Source: Aptenodytes patagonicus (taxonomy: Eukaryota > Chordata > Aves > Sphenisciformes > Spheniscidae). Taken from it: 64,000 bases of DNA. The stretch covers positions 372,001-436,000 of the forward strand of contig NC_134961.1 in NCBI RefSeq assembly GCF_965638725.1. Reading direction: 5' to 3'. A program made the translations under genes and the position numbers. This document shows positions 41,101 to 51,100 of the stretch, piece after piece. Position 1 is the stretch's first letter, and each line of letters opens with the position of its first letter. The notes beneath the pieces were generated by a model. It searched no databases, was not told the DNA's origin, and worked only from the letters and a program-made list of their open reading frames with translations.

Positions 41101-44100
41101 GCTGGCTGCAGAAGGAGAATGCACCGTGCCAGCTTTGTACGGCCAAGCTGACCTTGCCGGCACGGTTACCCGGCTCACCAGCCGCTCTCCTCTGGCACAG
41201 CCCTCACCAGCAGTGGCCTTCCCCAGCTAACTGCCCGCTGCTCTGGCTGGGGGTGCCAGCAGCCCCGCTCCCACCCCCGCACTGCCCCGCTAGAAATCAA
41301 GGAGGCGCCTGTGGTGCCTGTACTGGGAATCATAAATATTCTTCCAGAAATCACACTTCTGTTGCCGAAAAAGCCTTTCTTTCCCTATTCCACAGCATTT
41401 GGAGGGACACTGATCTCTGAGATAGCTACATGGCTGCTGCTAGGACACAGTGCAGGATTAAGTGTCCGGTACTGAATGACCTGCGGATCCAGCGTGCCCA
41501 GCATTTGTGTCCCAGTCACCATCAGGTTTCTTGCATGTACAGCCAGGTTTTGAGCCATTTTCTGTAGCTTAGTGTCACATTTCACTTATGTTCGCAGCTG
41601 GATGAAGTAATTCCTACCAGCTCTTCAGAGAAAAGATTTTTGCAAGCAGAGGGAATGTTAGCGTGAGCTTGGTTTGGTATTAATCGGGTTGGGCCAAGCC
41701 TGGAAGATGAGCAGAGCTGGCCGCTGGGACACCTCCCGAGGTAACATCTGCTGGGTGCGTTTCAGGCTTTCCAAAGCCCTCCAGCCCCAGGGCTGAGTTG
41801 GAGCGGGCTGGGCACCTCACCTCTGCGTCGCAGCGAGGTTGGATTTGTGCTCTAACCCAGATTTAGTTTCCCTGTCATGGCACCACTGGGTTATACGGCT
41901 GAAAAATCAGGAGGGGTAGTGAAGTGCAGATGCGACAGGTCAGACGAGTGCTGCCGTTTCCTTACCGGATAACGTTTTGTGTGTGTGACAAATGCAGCGA
42001 AGGGAGCTGATCCCAGAAGGGGCAGGGTGGTGGTACCTGGCTGTGTTTCTGGGTCACGCTGCCACCCAGGAGATGGGTGCAGGTGGAAGCTTTAATGAGG
42101 CAGAGCTCAGACACGGTCTGGTGGCCTGTTTGGGTAAGCCGTGGTCTCGGGAGATCTCTTGGCAACGACGAAAGCGGAGACGGTTGTGTTGTCTTGCTCT
42201 CCTGAGAGAAACTCTTGAAAAATTACATTTTCAGTGATTCCTTATTCATCAGCCCTCCTTCAGCCTGCGAGAGATCGATGGCTGTGGTTCGGGATGCGTG
42301 CGTATCCTGCTCCCGGCCAGCCAGTCCCGCTGCACGGCCTTGTTCGGCCCCAGGAGCTCGGAGGCACCACAGCCATCCACCCCTGCTTTGATTTATGGTA
42401 AAAGCAGGGGATCCAAAGCCACGGGGGTTGTTTTTAACTCTAGCTCTGTGAAGCGGTGCAGAGTTTCTGCTTTCGGGCATCGTTTCAGGCATCGTTTTCG
42501 GGCACATCTCCGCTCAGGAAAAAGGTGAGCACTGGAGCCGGGCTGAGCACATTCAGAAACGGCCTTTCAGGGACGAATTACGCAGCAGGAGGAGGAAGGC
42601 TCCCAATGACCAGCATGGTCCCCCTCTTGCTTCTACCGTGGCAGAGCTCAGGGAGGATCCTCTCCATCTCCCCAGGCGAAGGAGAACGGCTTTGCTGCCT
42701 GCGCAGGGCACGTAGCTGTGTCCCTAGGTCCCCAGGTGCCAGGTCCCCGGGCATGCAGCAGCTCTCTCTTAGTCACGACTTGTTTCTAGCAGGATTAAGA
42801 GAAGCTTAGGGACTTTGAGATTTTCCAAACCTCTTCAATTAATTAACTTTTGGCTCACAGGGTTCACAGAATTTGCCTGAATTTATGACCCATTTTTCCT
42901 TTAAATGCTTCTTTTTTTTTTTTTTCCCCAAGGATGATTCAATTCCTTAATGTTTTTCTAGCTAAAGGGCATCCTGTGCTTTGATATGGCAATGGGGGAG
43001 GCTCCGAGAGCTCTGCTGGCACCAGGAGTGGACCCTTGCCTCTCAGGATGCTGTATCTTCTCCAAAGGTCTCCCAGGCAGAGCAGGCACCAGGAGGGTCG
43101 TTCAGTTGAACTTTAGACCTCTCATGCCTTTAGAAAGAGGTGAAAAGATTGTGTCTGGTCTCGGATGGAATGCCGATGTTTATGTGGGCATGTCATTAAA
43201 AAGGTGCTGTGCCCACGAGCCAACGCTAAAGGTTAGGGTCAGAGTCATTTCCAAAACTGCGATTACCTCATATGTGCTTGGCAAATTCTGTTTTTTATAG
43301 CAACTTTCCAGTCATGTAAATACAAAATCATCTTTTTTATCCAGCGTGCTTTTTAAATAATTTTTTAAAGCTGCCAAATTTGTTTTATGTGACTTTGAAA
43401 GCGAAGGCTGCCTCTGGCTTAGACCACACATGCCAAGTTACCAATTTGTGTAGGCTGCTGCAATGTTTGTGCAGCATTTACGGCACCCCAGATGAAAGGC
43501 TCTACAGAAGGGCAAAGTACCCTGATTTTTATTATTGCTACTTTTGTCTACCTCTGAAAATGGGGTTAGGACTGGGCTGACGCTTTCGGTCTAGTGATGG
43601 CACCACGTAGCAGAACCCCGGTGTGTGGGCTGGAAGCAGAGACCAGCCAACATCCTGAGAGTCAGGAAAACACAGGAGATTTAAAGTCACTGAGGTTTTG
43701 GGGATGGCGGCTGCCTTGCCACCCTGCGCGGACGGGAAGGGCAGCGAAGCCTCCGGGGCATGTCCCGCTGGGAGCTCCATCCCCTCCGACTCCCATCTAT
43801 GCTGGGAGAGGTGCCCAGGGGAGCCGCGGGGAGCAGGAGCGGTCCTGTCTGCGCAGCCCTGCAGATGTAGGTCAGCGGAGAGCCGTGCTGAGCTATTTTG
43901 GCCACGGCAGCAATAATTCAGAGCGGTCTGAGCAGTGTTTGTGTTATCGTCCCCAAGCGCACATCCAGCCCTGCGTGCTCGGTGTGCACCAGGAGCGTGC
44001 TGATGGTGACCTGGGGCTGCTGCCGTGGGCTTGGGATGCTTCTGCCTTGCCCGGAGCTTACCAATGACTCCCCGAGCCAGTGGTGCTGTGTGAAGGGCCA

Positions 44101-45537
44101 TCCCCTCTCAAAGCCCAGGGATGGGTTTCTTTAGCACGAAGGGGCTAAGCTAGAACCTGTGCCCTCCTTGTAGCTGCCGTCTGGCCCCATCCAGCCTTTC
44201 CAAGTGCCGTTTGCTCCTTCGCTGGCCTCAGCACGCGGCTGCGTGCCAAGAGAGCTGGTGGTTGGAGCACAGGATGCTCCTGGGGGCCCTGGGTGCTAAT
44301 TCAGCACCTCCATCCAGGCTCTGCAGATACGGGCTGTCGGGCCTGCCCATGCTGGCAGGTGGGCTGATACTCAGCAGGTCGCTTGTATTTTTGCACGGCA
44401 GGTTGAAGCCCCAGAAAAGACCAGGCAGCGGCGCGTCCCAGCCGTGCGAGAACATCGTGGTCGCTTACTACTTCTGCGGAGAGCCGATCCCTTACCGCAC
44501 CCTCGTCAAAGGGCGCGTGGTGACGCTGGGACAGTTCAAGGAGCTGCTGACCAAGAAAGGGAACTACAGGTAAGGGCTGCTCCCCACGTGTGGTATGGTG
44601 CCAGCAGACTGTCAATGACCCCTGGCAGGTGCCGCTGCCAGGACACGGTGGTGTTGCCCCCTCCAAGGTGAAGGAGCATAGTGGAGGTAGGTCAGGGGGG
44701 CTCCTGGAGCCTTCCAGGAGGGCTCCCGAAGGGCATGCTGTGGTGGGGATGTGGCAGCACGGCCAAGGCACCTTGGCTGTTGAAGAGGCAGGTTACAGGG
44801 ACGAGGGAGATAAGGTTTTGTAGCAGAAATGTCCTGCATCATGGTTTGCACCTTCAACAGAAGCCGCTGAGCTGCCCTGCAGCGTCCTGCGGGGTCCTGG
44901 GCTGGTGAGGAGCAGCATCAGCCGGTGCTCAGTGATGCTGTGGGAAACCCTCCAATTTCCAGAGCCATTTCGGCTCCTCCCAAAGTTTTCTCCAGTGAGG
45001 ACAGGGAGGTTGGGTCCTGCCGGAGTCCCAAAGGAGCCAGGCTTGGGGCACGTAGCTCTCCAAGTTCCCCCTTCCAAGTAGGAGCTGCCATGGGAAAGCC
45101 TGCCTAGAAATGCTCCACCAACATGGGTGCCTCCAGCCACTGCTTTTGAGAGAGCTGTGAATGGGCTTGGATTCAGGGCTGGAGCTCCTGAACATGCCAG
45201 CATGGATCCTGACCACTCTTTTTTGCTCACTGGGTGAGGGCAGGGGCAAGAAGTGTGGCCCCAGCTGCTTCCATGTCTGGGGAAGCGGCTCCCCATGCAC
45301 CACAAGCTCAGGGGCATGGAAGGGCTGTACCCAGGTTTGGGGACTGTGGTGCCCTCATGACCGTTCACCTGCTTTTTTTCCTCTCTGCCCCCATGTTTCT
45401 GGTTTTTCAGGTATTACTTTAAGAAAGTGAGTGACGAGTTCGACTGTGGTGTGGTCTTCGAGGAGGTGCGGGAGGATGACACCATCCTGCCCATCTTTGA
45501 AGAGAAGATCATCGGGAAGGTGGAAAAGATCGACTAA
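14027..45537 (+). CDS. AXIN1: Axin-1, C-terminal two-thirds (partial at 5' end; eight exons)
   Basis: Scaffold of the cytoplasmic beta-catenin destruction complex: it brings together APC, GSK3, CK1 and beta-catenin and polymerises through its C-terminal DIX domain. Coding exons: 14027-14167, 21090-21186, 29127-29264, 34695-35248, 37661-37837, 39083-39328, 44402-44569, 45411-45537, all with AG/GT borders and consistent phases; 548 codons plus stop lie in the window. In order they encode the linker after the RGS domain, the GSK3-binding helix, the beta-catenin-binding helix, a His-rich stretch, a charged helix and the DIX domain. The start codon, tankyrase-binding part and RGS domain lie upstream (human exon 2). 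The protein ends KVEKID, matching the KVEKVD tail of mammalian axin, linked there to sumoylation. The 108-base exon 9 of the longer human isoform was not found. Identity is recalled from vertebrate AXIN1 and is very secure. Confidence 0.97.
18450..18467. repeat. (TA)n microsatellite
   Basis: About nine TA units directly after an A/T-rich run in AXIN1 intron 3. Confidence 0.9.
18827..18859. repeat. A14 run followed by (GA)n
   Basis: Fourteen A residues joined to about eight GA units, in AXIN1 intron 3. A compound simple repeat. Confidence 0.9.
21090..21186 (+). CDS. AXIN1: AXIN1 exon 4
   Basis: 97 bases encoding [20 protein letters not shown] and then [11 protein letters not shown], nearly identical to mammalian axin. 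Phase runs from the split Val codon of exon 3 to a complete Pro codon. The donor is GTAAGT. Confidence 0.96.
22340..22358. repeat. (TTG)n microsatellite
   Basis: About six TTG units after a T-rich run, in AXIN1 intron 4. Confidence 0.85.
24118..24143. repeat. (TTTG)n microsatellite
   Basis: Six to seven TTTG units in AXIN1 intron 4. Confidence 0.9.
29127..29264 (+). CDS. AXIN1: AXIN1 exon 5: GSK3-binding helix
   Basis: 138 bases, 46 whole codons in phase 0. It carries [20 protein letters not shown], the amphipathic helix that docks on GSK3-beta in mammalian axin, followed by a Glu/Lys/Arg helix ending KRVRA. The donor GTTAGT departs slightly from consensus. Confidence 0.96.
31504..31543. 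repeat. 20-base perfect tandem duplication
   Basis: CAGTATCGTATCATACAGAT occurs twice head to tail with no difference, in AXIN1 intron 5. Identity suggests a recent slippage or duplication event. Confidence 0.9.
34435..34677 (+). mobile_element. CR1 LINE, truncated 3' end, sense orientation
   Basis: The stretch follows the CR1 3' consensus in order: a TTAGGAAG segment, GGGAGGGTGGCACAGTCTGG, a GTGGATCTCCGTCTTGAAGG-like segment, TTTTCAAGATCTGGCTGGAC, then GGGACTAGGGACC and a terminal CATTCTCTGATT. The start is approximate because similarity fades. It is 5' truncated, as most CR1 copies are, and many substitutions suggest an old insertion. It lies in the same orientation as AXIN1. Confidence 0.8.
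34695..35248 (+). CDS. AXIN1: AXIN1 exon 6: beta-catenin-binding and His-rich region
   Basis: 554 bases. It opens with [13 protein letters not shown], then [18 protein letters not shown], the helix that binds the beta-catenin armadillo groove in mammalian axin. After the [18 protein letters not shown] segment comes a His-rich stretch ([13 protein letters not shown]), then [20 protein letters not shown]. It ends on a split Ser codon before GTGAGT. The His run is longer than I recall for the human protein. Confidence 0.97.
35249..37660 (+). other. AXIN1: AXIN1 intron 6
   Basis: 2.4 kb with no supported gene or recognised repeat apart from short homopolymers. It is more GC-rich than the introns upstream. 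It ends GTTCTTGCAG. Confidence 0.8.
37661..37837 (+). CDS. AXIN1: AXIN1 exon 7
   Basis: 177 bases. It completes the Ser codon of exon 6 and reads [20 protein letters not shown], a variable stretch, then [20 protein letters not shown], a strongly conserved axin helix. It ends on a split Gly codon with GTAAGG as donor. Confidence 0.96.
37838..39082 (+). other. AXIN1: AXIN1 intron 7
   Basis: 1.2 kb, no gene or named repeat seen. It ends in a (GT)n-like tract and TGTAG. Confidence 0.8.
39083..39328 (+). CDS. AXIN1: AXIN1 exon 8
   Basis: 246 bases encoding [12 protein letters not shown], a proline-rich stretch with [20 protein letters not shown], then a charged helix [18 protein letters not shown] ending at LPLKQR. 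It stops on a split Arg codon (AG) before GTATGG. Exon 10 supplies a G, so direct joining to exon 10 keeps the frame. Confidence 0.96.
39329..44401 (+). other. AXIN1: AXIN1 intron 8 (would hold alternative exon 9)
   Basis: 5.1 kb between exons 8 and 10. In human this interval holds a 108-base cassette exon encoding YVQEVMRRGRACVRPACAP and a tail ending in MELSETE. I found no matching exon in the right phase. Otherwise there is nothing recognisable beyond a T run at 42911-42925. Confidence 0.75.
44402..44569 (+). CDS. AXIN1: AXIN1 exon 10: first part of the DIX domain
   Basis: 168 bases. After the linker [17 protein letters not shown] it reads [20 protein letters not shown] and on to [14 protein letters not shown], the first strands and helix of the DIX (DAX) domain. 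This domain drives head-to-tail polymerisation and binds Dishevelled. The donor is GTAAGG. Confidence 0.97.
44570..45410 (+). other. AXIN1: AXIN1 intron 10
   Basis: 841 bases, GC-richer than the upstream introns, with no gene or repeat recognised. It ends with a strong polypyrimidine tract (GGTTTTTCAG). Confidence 0.8.
45411..45537 (+). CDS. AXIN1: AXIN1 exon 11: end of DIX domain and stop codon
   Basis: 127 bases reading [20 protein letters not shown] and ending [12 protein letters not shown], then TAA at 45535-45537. It completes the DIX fold. Conservation with mammals is near total. Confidence 0.97.
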
Positions 45538-45852
45538 GCTCCAGGGCTGCCGAGGCATGAGGGACAGGACTGTGAAAGACTCTGGGACCGGAGGAGAGGG
45601 CCTGGGGCGAATGCTGGCGGTGCTGCTGCCACGGGCGCCAGGCAAGCCCAGGGCGGAGGGCGGCAGCCTGCTCCAGCACGGACCTGGGCGAGCTCCGGGT
45701 TGCCGCTGGATGCCGTTTCACCCCACGAACCTGCCAGTGGGAGCCCGGGCTCCCTCTCCATACTGAATATAAGTGTAATGTAGCAATGTACAGTGCATTA
45801 GAAAGTGTAATATGACCTTGTTTACTAAAGCTGCATATTTTTGATATATTGT

Positions 45853-45858
45853 AATAAA
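45853..45858 (+). terminator. AXIN1: AXIN1 proximal poly(A) signal AATAAA
   Basis: Canonical AATAAA about 315 bases after the stop, inside an AT-rich stretch, followed by a GT-rich segment (CAGTGCTCTTATGTAAATG). It would give a short 3' UTR. Confidence 0.65.
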
Positions 45859-47311
45859 AGGAAAATATTTCCAATGTCACAGTGCTCTTATGTAAATGTA
45901 AAACATACAGGTACTGCAGAACTCGCCCAAAGTGTACAGTCATCCGCCAGACTCCGTCTGCTCCTCGCTTTCATGGCACCCTGCCCCGGCCCCCCGGCGT
46001 GGACGGCTTCGGAGCGCCGCCGGGGCAGAGCCGCTCTCCCCTGCCTGCGTGGAAGGGGCGGCCCCGTTCCGGAGGGACTGTGGTCCCAGCTCACCTCAGA
46101 AGATTATTGAGCCATTTGGAACGAGCCGGTCTCTCGCCTCCCTGGCAGTCTCAGCTGCTGGACATGGTAGGATGGCTTTTTTTCCTCCTGAGCTTTCTTG
46201 CGACCGAGTAAATCCCCGAGGGATGTAAGGGTCAGTGCCAGCTCTCGGGGCTGGGGGCTTCCCGCAGTGTGAGGACTGGCTCGGAGCTGGGGCGGCAGGC
46301 TGAGTGCTCGCATCCCACAGCCCGCGTGCTCGTGTCCCCCCCCTGCCGTGTGCCCCTGGAGAAGGGTTCGCTTCCCTGGAGCGTGCTGCAGTTCCGCACG
46401 GCTGGCACCCGTGTGCCCAGCGCAGACGTGCCCAGGCTCCTGGTGCCAAGCTCTGGCTTTGGTCAGGGGACTCTTTTTAGGAGAAACGTAATAGGAGAGG
46501 GAACTGATTAGACACTAAGGCTAAGGACAAAAAATGTCTTTTTATGAGTCCTGTGTCTTTTGTCGGCTTCTGTGTCTCAGGGGAGGCAGCACGAGGGCAC
46601 TGCAGCCCGCTGCGGAGAGCAAGGAGGGTTGTTGATGCCAGTTTGTGGGGCTCGTGTAGGGCCAGGTCACCCAGCGGGGCAGCCGGCACCCTGGGAAGCC
46701 TCCTGAGCTTACTCGGACGCAAGAAAGCTGGGGGCTGCACCGGTGCTCCCACCACCCTGCCCTTGCCCACCCCCCCCCATCCCCCAGCCCGGGCCCTGCC
46801 CTGCTCTGGCGCGGCCGTGGCTCTGCGCCGGCTCCTTCGGAGACCAGCCCTCGCCCGCTCGCAGAAACCGGGGCAGCCCCCGAAGCCGGGAGGCTTCCAC
46901 GTCGGCGCTCGCCCTGCCTGGCGCTGCTCTCGGTCACGGCAGCATGTTGGAGCTGCTGGGGATCCTGTGGCACCGCACCGGGATGTGACTCAGCCTGTTG
47001 TATATGTCACCGAGTGCCTTTAAAACACGGTTCTGTGACTAGCCTATACCCTATGTGAAGTCCAACAAAATCCGCATCGTTTTCAGCCCAGGAACAGCGT
47101 TATGAGCGTTTTTCCTCCCTTTTTTTTAAGTTCTGATGGTGTTGTGTCTGGTGAGATTGTTAACATGCCCGGGATTTCCGTCTCCCCCTTTTTTTCTCAG
47201 GGGGTCCCCTGTAAATATGTACAGCGGCCGCGCAGCCCCGGCGACATCTCCTCTGCGTTCTCATGTGCTGACTTGTACAATGATCTTTTCAAAGGTACTT
47301 GGATAAAATGA

Positions 47312-47317
47312 AATAAA
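47312..47317 (+). terminator. AXIN1: AXIN1 distal poly(A) signal AATAAA
   Basis: Canonical AATAAA 1.8 kb after the stop. It follows an AT-rich conserved-looking stretch and precedes a CTGCCTGCTGCTTTC segment. It is the probable end of the long AXIN1 transcript. Confidence 0.6.
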
Positions 47318-47335
47318 ACCCCACGTCCCACTGCC

Positions 47336-48150
47336 TGCTGCTTTCTTCCTTCCCCGCGGAGCAGATGCCCGGGCACCCGGCAGCCGGCTGGGGCGGCTGG
47401 AGGATGGGGCAGCTGCGGGCTCCCTGGAGGGGTGGCCAGGCAGGTCCTGGCCCCAGGGGACCGACATCTTGTCCCTGGAGGAATTGCCTAGGGTCTGGGA
47501 GCAGCAGGCCCCAGGAGAGAGGGGACCGTGCTGGGGTTTGGAGGGGACGCTGGGGGATCCCAGAGGCTGCGAGCCAGGCTTAAGAGAAGCCTGTGGAGCC
47601 CCGTGTTGGGTGGCTCTTGCCTTTCCTGGCTGTGACAGCAGCTCCTGGGGCTCCCCTGGGGCTGGTACGCGATTGTGGAGCCCCATGTTGGGCTCTTCTT
47701 GCCTTTCCTGGCTGTGACAGCAGCTCCTGGGGCTCCCCTGGGGCTGGTACGCGATTGTGGAGCCCGGGCCTGGGGTGGGAGGGCTGCCTGTGAGCCGCGA
47801 AGGAGAGACCCCGGCTGGTTCACCCCATCACCTGCTCCCCAGCAGCCCAGCACAAGGGCCAGCGTGGAGAGAGCCGGGCTCCCCCCAGGGCTGTGTCCTC
47901 CGTGGCCTTGGCCACCCTGTGTCATCGCAGGGCTACCAGGACGAGCGCCGCGACACACACGGGGCTGTGCTGGCTCAGCACCCCTTGGCAGGCAGGCAGA
48001 GGGCCCCTTGCAGCACCCCCCTGGGTTCAGTTGGCAGCGGGGGCTCTGCCTGTCGCGGCACCTGCCGGCCCTGCTGCGTCCCCAAGACACATGGGTGCTC
48101 CCCAAGACGTGCTGGGGAGCCACAGACACAGAGCAGAGCCCGCATCGTTT
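47336..48150. other. Intergenic spacer between AXIN1 and PDIA2 3' ends
   Basis: About 0.8 kb of GC-rich DNA between two convergent genes. Apart from the 82-base minisatellite nothing is recognised. Open frames here follow from composition and the repeat. Confidence 0.7.
47592..47770. repeat. 82-base minisatellite, about 2.2 copies
   Basis: Units start at 47592, 47674 and 47756, each with TGTGGAGCCC. The first two whole copies differ at only a few bases. It lies between the tail-to-tail AXIN1 and PDIA2 genes. Confidence 0.88.
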
Positions 48151-48158
48151 CCAGGTTG

Positions 48159-48164
48159 TTTATA
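48159..48164 (-). terminator. PDIA2: PDIA2 probable poly(A) signal, variant TATAAA
   Basis: On the minus strand TATAAA lies 25 bases after the TGA stop in the only AT-rich spot nearby. No AATAAA is present on this strand between here and the AXIN1 end. If used, the 3' UTR is very short. Confidence 0.45.
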
Positions 48165-48188
48165 GCATGAGCCCAAGCGGGACAGGGC

Positions 48189-51100
48189 TCACAGCTCATC
48201 CCGGGTTTCGGCTGTCCCAAGTGGACTCGGCTCCTCCCTGCCTGTGCTGTTCTCAGGGGTCTTGGGCACCTGGAGAAGGCAGCGGTGAGGCACAGACGGA
48301 CACACACACCCTGCCTGTCCCCGTCCCTATCCCGCAGGATCCGTCTCCCTGCCCAGCGAAGGCTGGGAGCTGCCCTGGCGTGGGTGGGGGTCCCTGGCCC
48401 TGGCGTGGGGGAACATGACTCACCGCAGGCGGCTCCTCAGGCAGCGTCCCCCCATTTTCCAGGAACTTGGAGAAGGTCTCCACATCTCGGGCGCTCTTGT
48501 ACTCAACCATCTGGAGCCAGAAGGGAGATGAGGAGTGACCCCGTCCCCCAGGTGCTAGCAGAGCCAGGGTGGCCCGATGGGTGCCCCCACCTACCTTCCT
48601 GCCCGGCCCCGCAGGGAAGTAGTGCAGGGTGGGGAAGCCGTTGATGGTGATGTTCTCCAGCTCGTTGGCCGTGGCGTCCAACTCGGCAATAACTATGTCC
48701 TCATGGTCCTTGTAGCGCTCGCCTAGCTTCTCCCAGGCGGCCGCCATCGCCTGGCAGTGGGAGCACCATGGCGCATCTGCAGGACAGGCACAGTGCCGGG
48801 GTACAAGCCGGGGGACCAGGGCTCCGCCAGGGTCAGGGTGCAGCGTTCCCCGGGCGAGGGGTCAGGGCTGGGGGCTGTCACGGTGGGGGGGGTTGAGCCC
48901 CGTGCAGAGCTCGGGGAGGGTCGCCGGTGGCCCCGGCACTTACAGAACTTGACGAAGACATTCTTGGTCTCGTCAAACGCCACCTGCTCGAAGGTCTTGC
49001 CCACCAGGACTTTAACGGGCCGCATGTCCCAGTCCTCGGGGGGCTCCGCAGTCAGCAGGCGGGGCTGTGGGGACAGCCAGGACGGCCACAGCCCGGGGTT
49101 AATGGTGCCAGGGCCCCATGGGGCACAGCACGGGATGGGGGCCCCTAGCCTGCAGCCAGGGGTGCTCCTGTGCTGCCTTTTGGTCCACCTCTTCCCCTCT
49201 GCCACCATCCCAGCTCTGTGTGTCTCCACATCAACAGTCCCCTTCCTCCTTTCCCGTAACAACCCCCCAAATCCTCGGGCCTGGCAGCACAAGCATCAGC
49301 GAGCAGGTGGCTGGTGTTCACCGCACAACTGCCATCATTAGGCTTCAGAGTTAACAACCCACCGCTCACCACAGGGAAGTATCGCTGGTGCTGACTGGCA
49401 CGGTGCCGCATCCCTCACCTTCACCTTGCCATCCAGCACCGCCTGGATGAAGGTGCGTATGGCTGTGTCTGAGAAGGCGTCCTGGTCCATCTGGTACTTG
49501 CGGTTGTTCTCCATCTTGACTAGGCGCAGGGTGGGGGCGTCGGCAGGTGTCAGGCCAAAGAAGGGCAGGACATCTGCGCCGTATCCAGTCACGTCCACCA
49601 CCACGAAGAGCACCTGGGTGGGAGAGAGGCAGCACTGATGCCAGGCTGCCCCACGGCCACCCCACCCATGTCCCCACCACGGGACCTCCTCACCTCACCC
49701 CGGAAGGTGCCGGCAGCTGCCCGGAAGCCATCTTGCAGCGCCAGCTGCGCCGACGATGACTTGTTGAGGAAGAGCAGCATGTGGTGGGGGATCTTGGCAC
49801 TGAAGATCTGGTCAGAGGTCTGGGGAGCAGGAGGAGGGTGAGGGCCAGGGGGCCATGGCCCTCATGGGTATGGTGACAGGGCTGTGGCCGGGTTGTACCT
49901 CGTTGGTGAACTCCATCACCAGCTCCAGGCTGTGGACGCGGAGCAGCCTGGTGAGCTTGGCCGCATCCAGCCCCTGTGCTGGGTCCACGGGGAAGTCTGT
50001 CCGTCCCTCGTCAAACTGTCGGGGCAGGGGCCAGTGAGGGCTGGGGAGGGGGGGGACCGGGATGGCCCCCGTCACTCCCCCCCACCACCACCCCCTCACC
50101 TTCTTGAAGAGGCAGATGGTGTCGGCCGACAGCCCATACGCCTGGAAGAGCTCAGCTGCCTCGGCCACGCCAAACGGCACGTCCACCACCTCACCAGCCA
50201 CTTCATAAAACACCTGGGCCGCCTCGCTCCCCAGGTCCTGTGGGGCCACACCATGAGTGGCCACGGCCACGGCCCAGATCCGGCCCCCGCCAGCCCCAGC
50301 CCACCTTGAAGAAGCCGACGACCACCAAGTCCTGGGAGCTGATGAAGGTGGCGGCAGTGTCAGTGTCCTGCAGCAGCGTGGCACTGGGGCTGGCCCGACG
50401 CTGCATCCAGCGCACAATGCCTTCGGTGTCCATGCGGCCTGGCACGTGGAGCGGGGGCCCCCACCGTCACCCTGGCCACCCCTCGCCGGGCTGCCACCCC
50501 CACCCCCACCCCCACCCCCCCCCCATGCCATCAGCCTTGGCCACCCGCCTGCCATCACCACCGCGGCACTGCCTGCCATCGCCCCATGCACCGTCACCAC
50601 GCTGTCACCTGCCCACCATCACCACCCTGCAGATCCCATCAGGACATTGCCACCCCTCTCACCATCACCCCCCCGCCCCCACCCATCCTTGCACCCCAGC
50701 CTGCCCCAGCACCCGTCATGGCCATCGCGAGGTGCCGTGGCCCTACCAGTGTAGGCAAGGGGGTGAGTGCGGTTGCCGTCACGGAAGAGCTTGAGCGTGG
50801 GGTAGGAGGTGATGCCGAACTCGTTGGCCAGGGCCACCTGCGCTGTGGCGTCCACCTTGCCCAGCCGCACCGGACTGGACTCGTTCCTCAGCACAGCGGC
50901 CGCCTGGGCAAAGGCGGGGGCCAACCGCTGGCAATGCCCGCACCACGGCGCGTCTGTGGGCAGGGGACAGTGTCGGCGGTAGGGACAGCCCTGGGACAGC
51001 TGTGGGGTGTACCTGGTCCCTAGGGTGGGCTTCACAGGTGGCCAGGGCACGTAATGGCTGCGTGAGTCTGGTGGGCTCCAGTGCATGCCCCTGTCTGTGT

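Larger units (their letters stand above)
45538..47335 (+). other. AXIN1: AXIN1 3' UTR
   Basis: Non-coding sequence after the AXIN1 stop, ending just past the second AATAAA. The last 150 bases are AT-rich with TGTAAATATG and TTGTACAATGATC motifs, unlike the GC-rich DNA on either side, as expected of a conserved 3' UTR end. The end coordinate is an estimate. Confidence 0.6.

Noticed and set aside
47675-48418. A 247-codon plus-strand frame between AXIN1 and PDIA2.
   Set aside because: It runs over the 82-base repeat and antisense through PDIA2 exon 11; no domain or conserved motif is visible.
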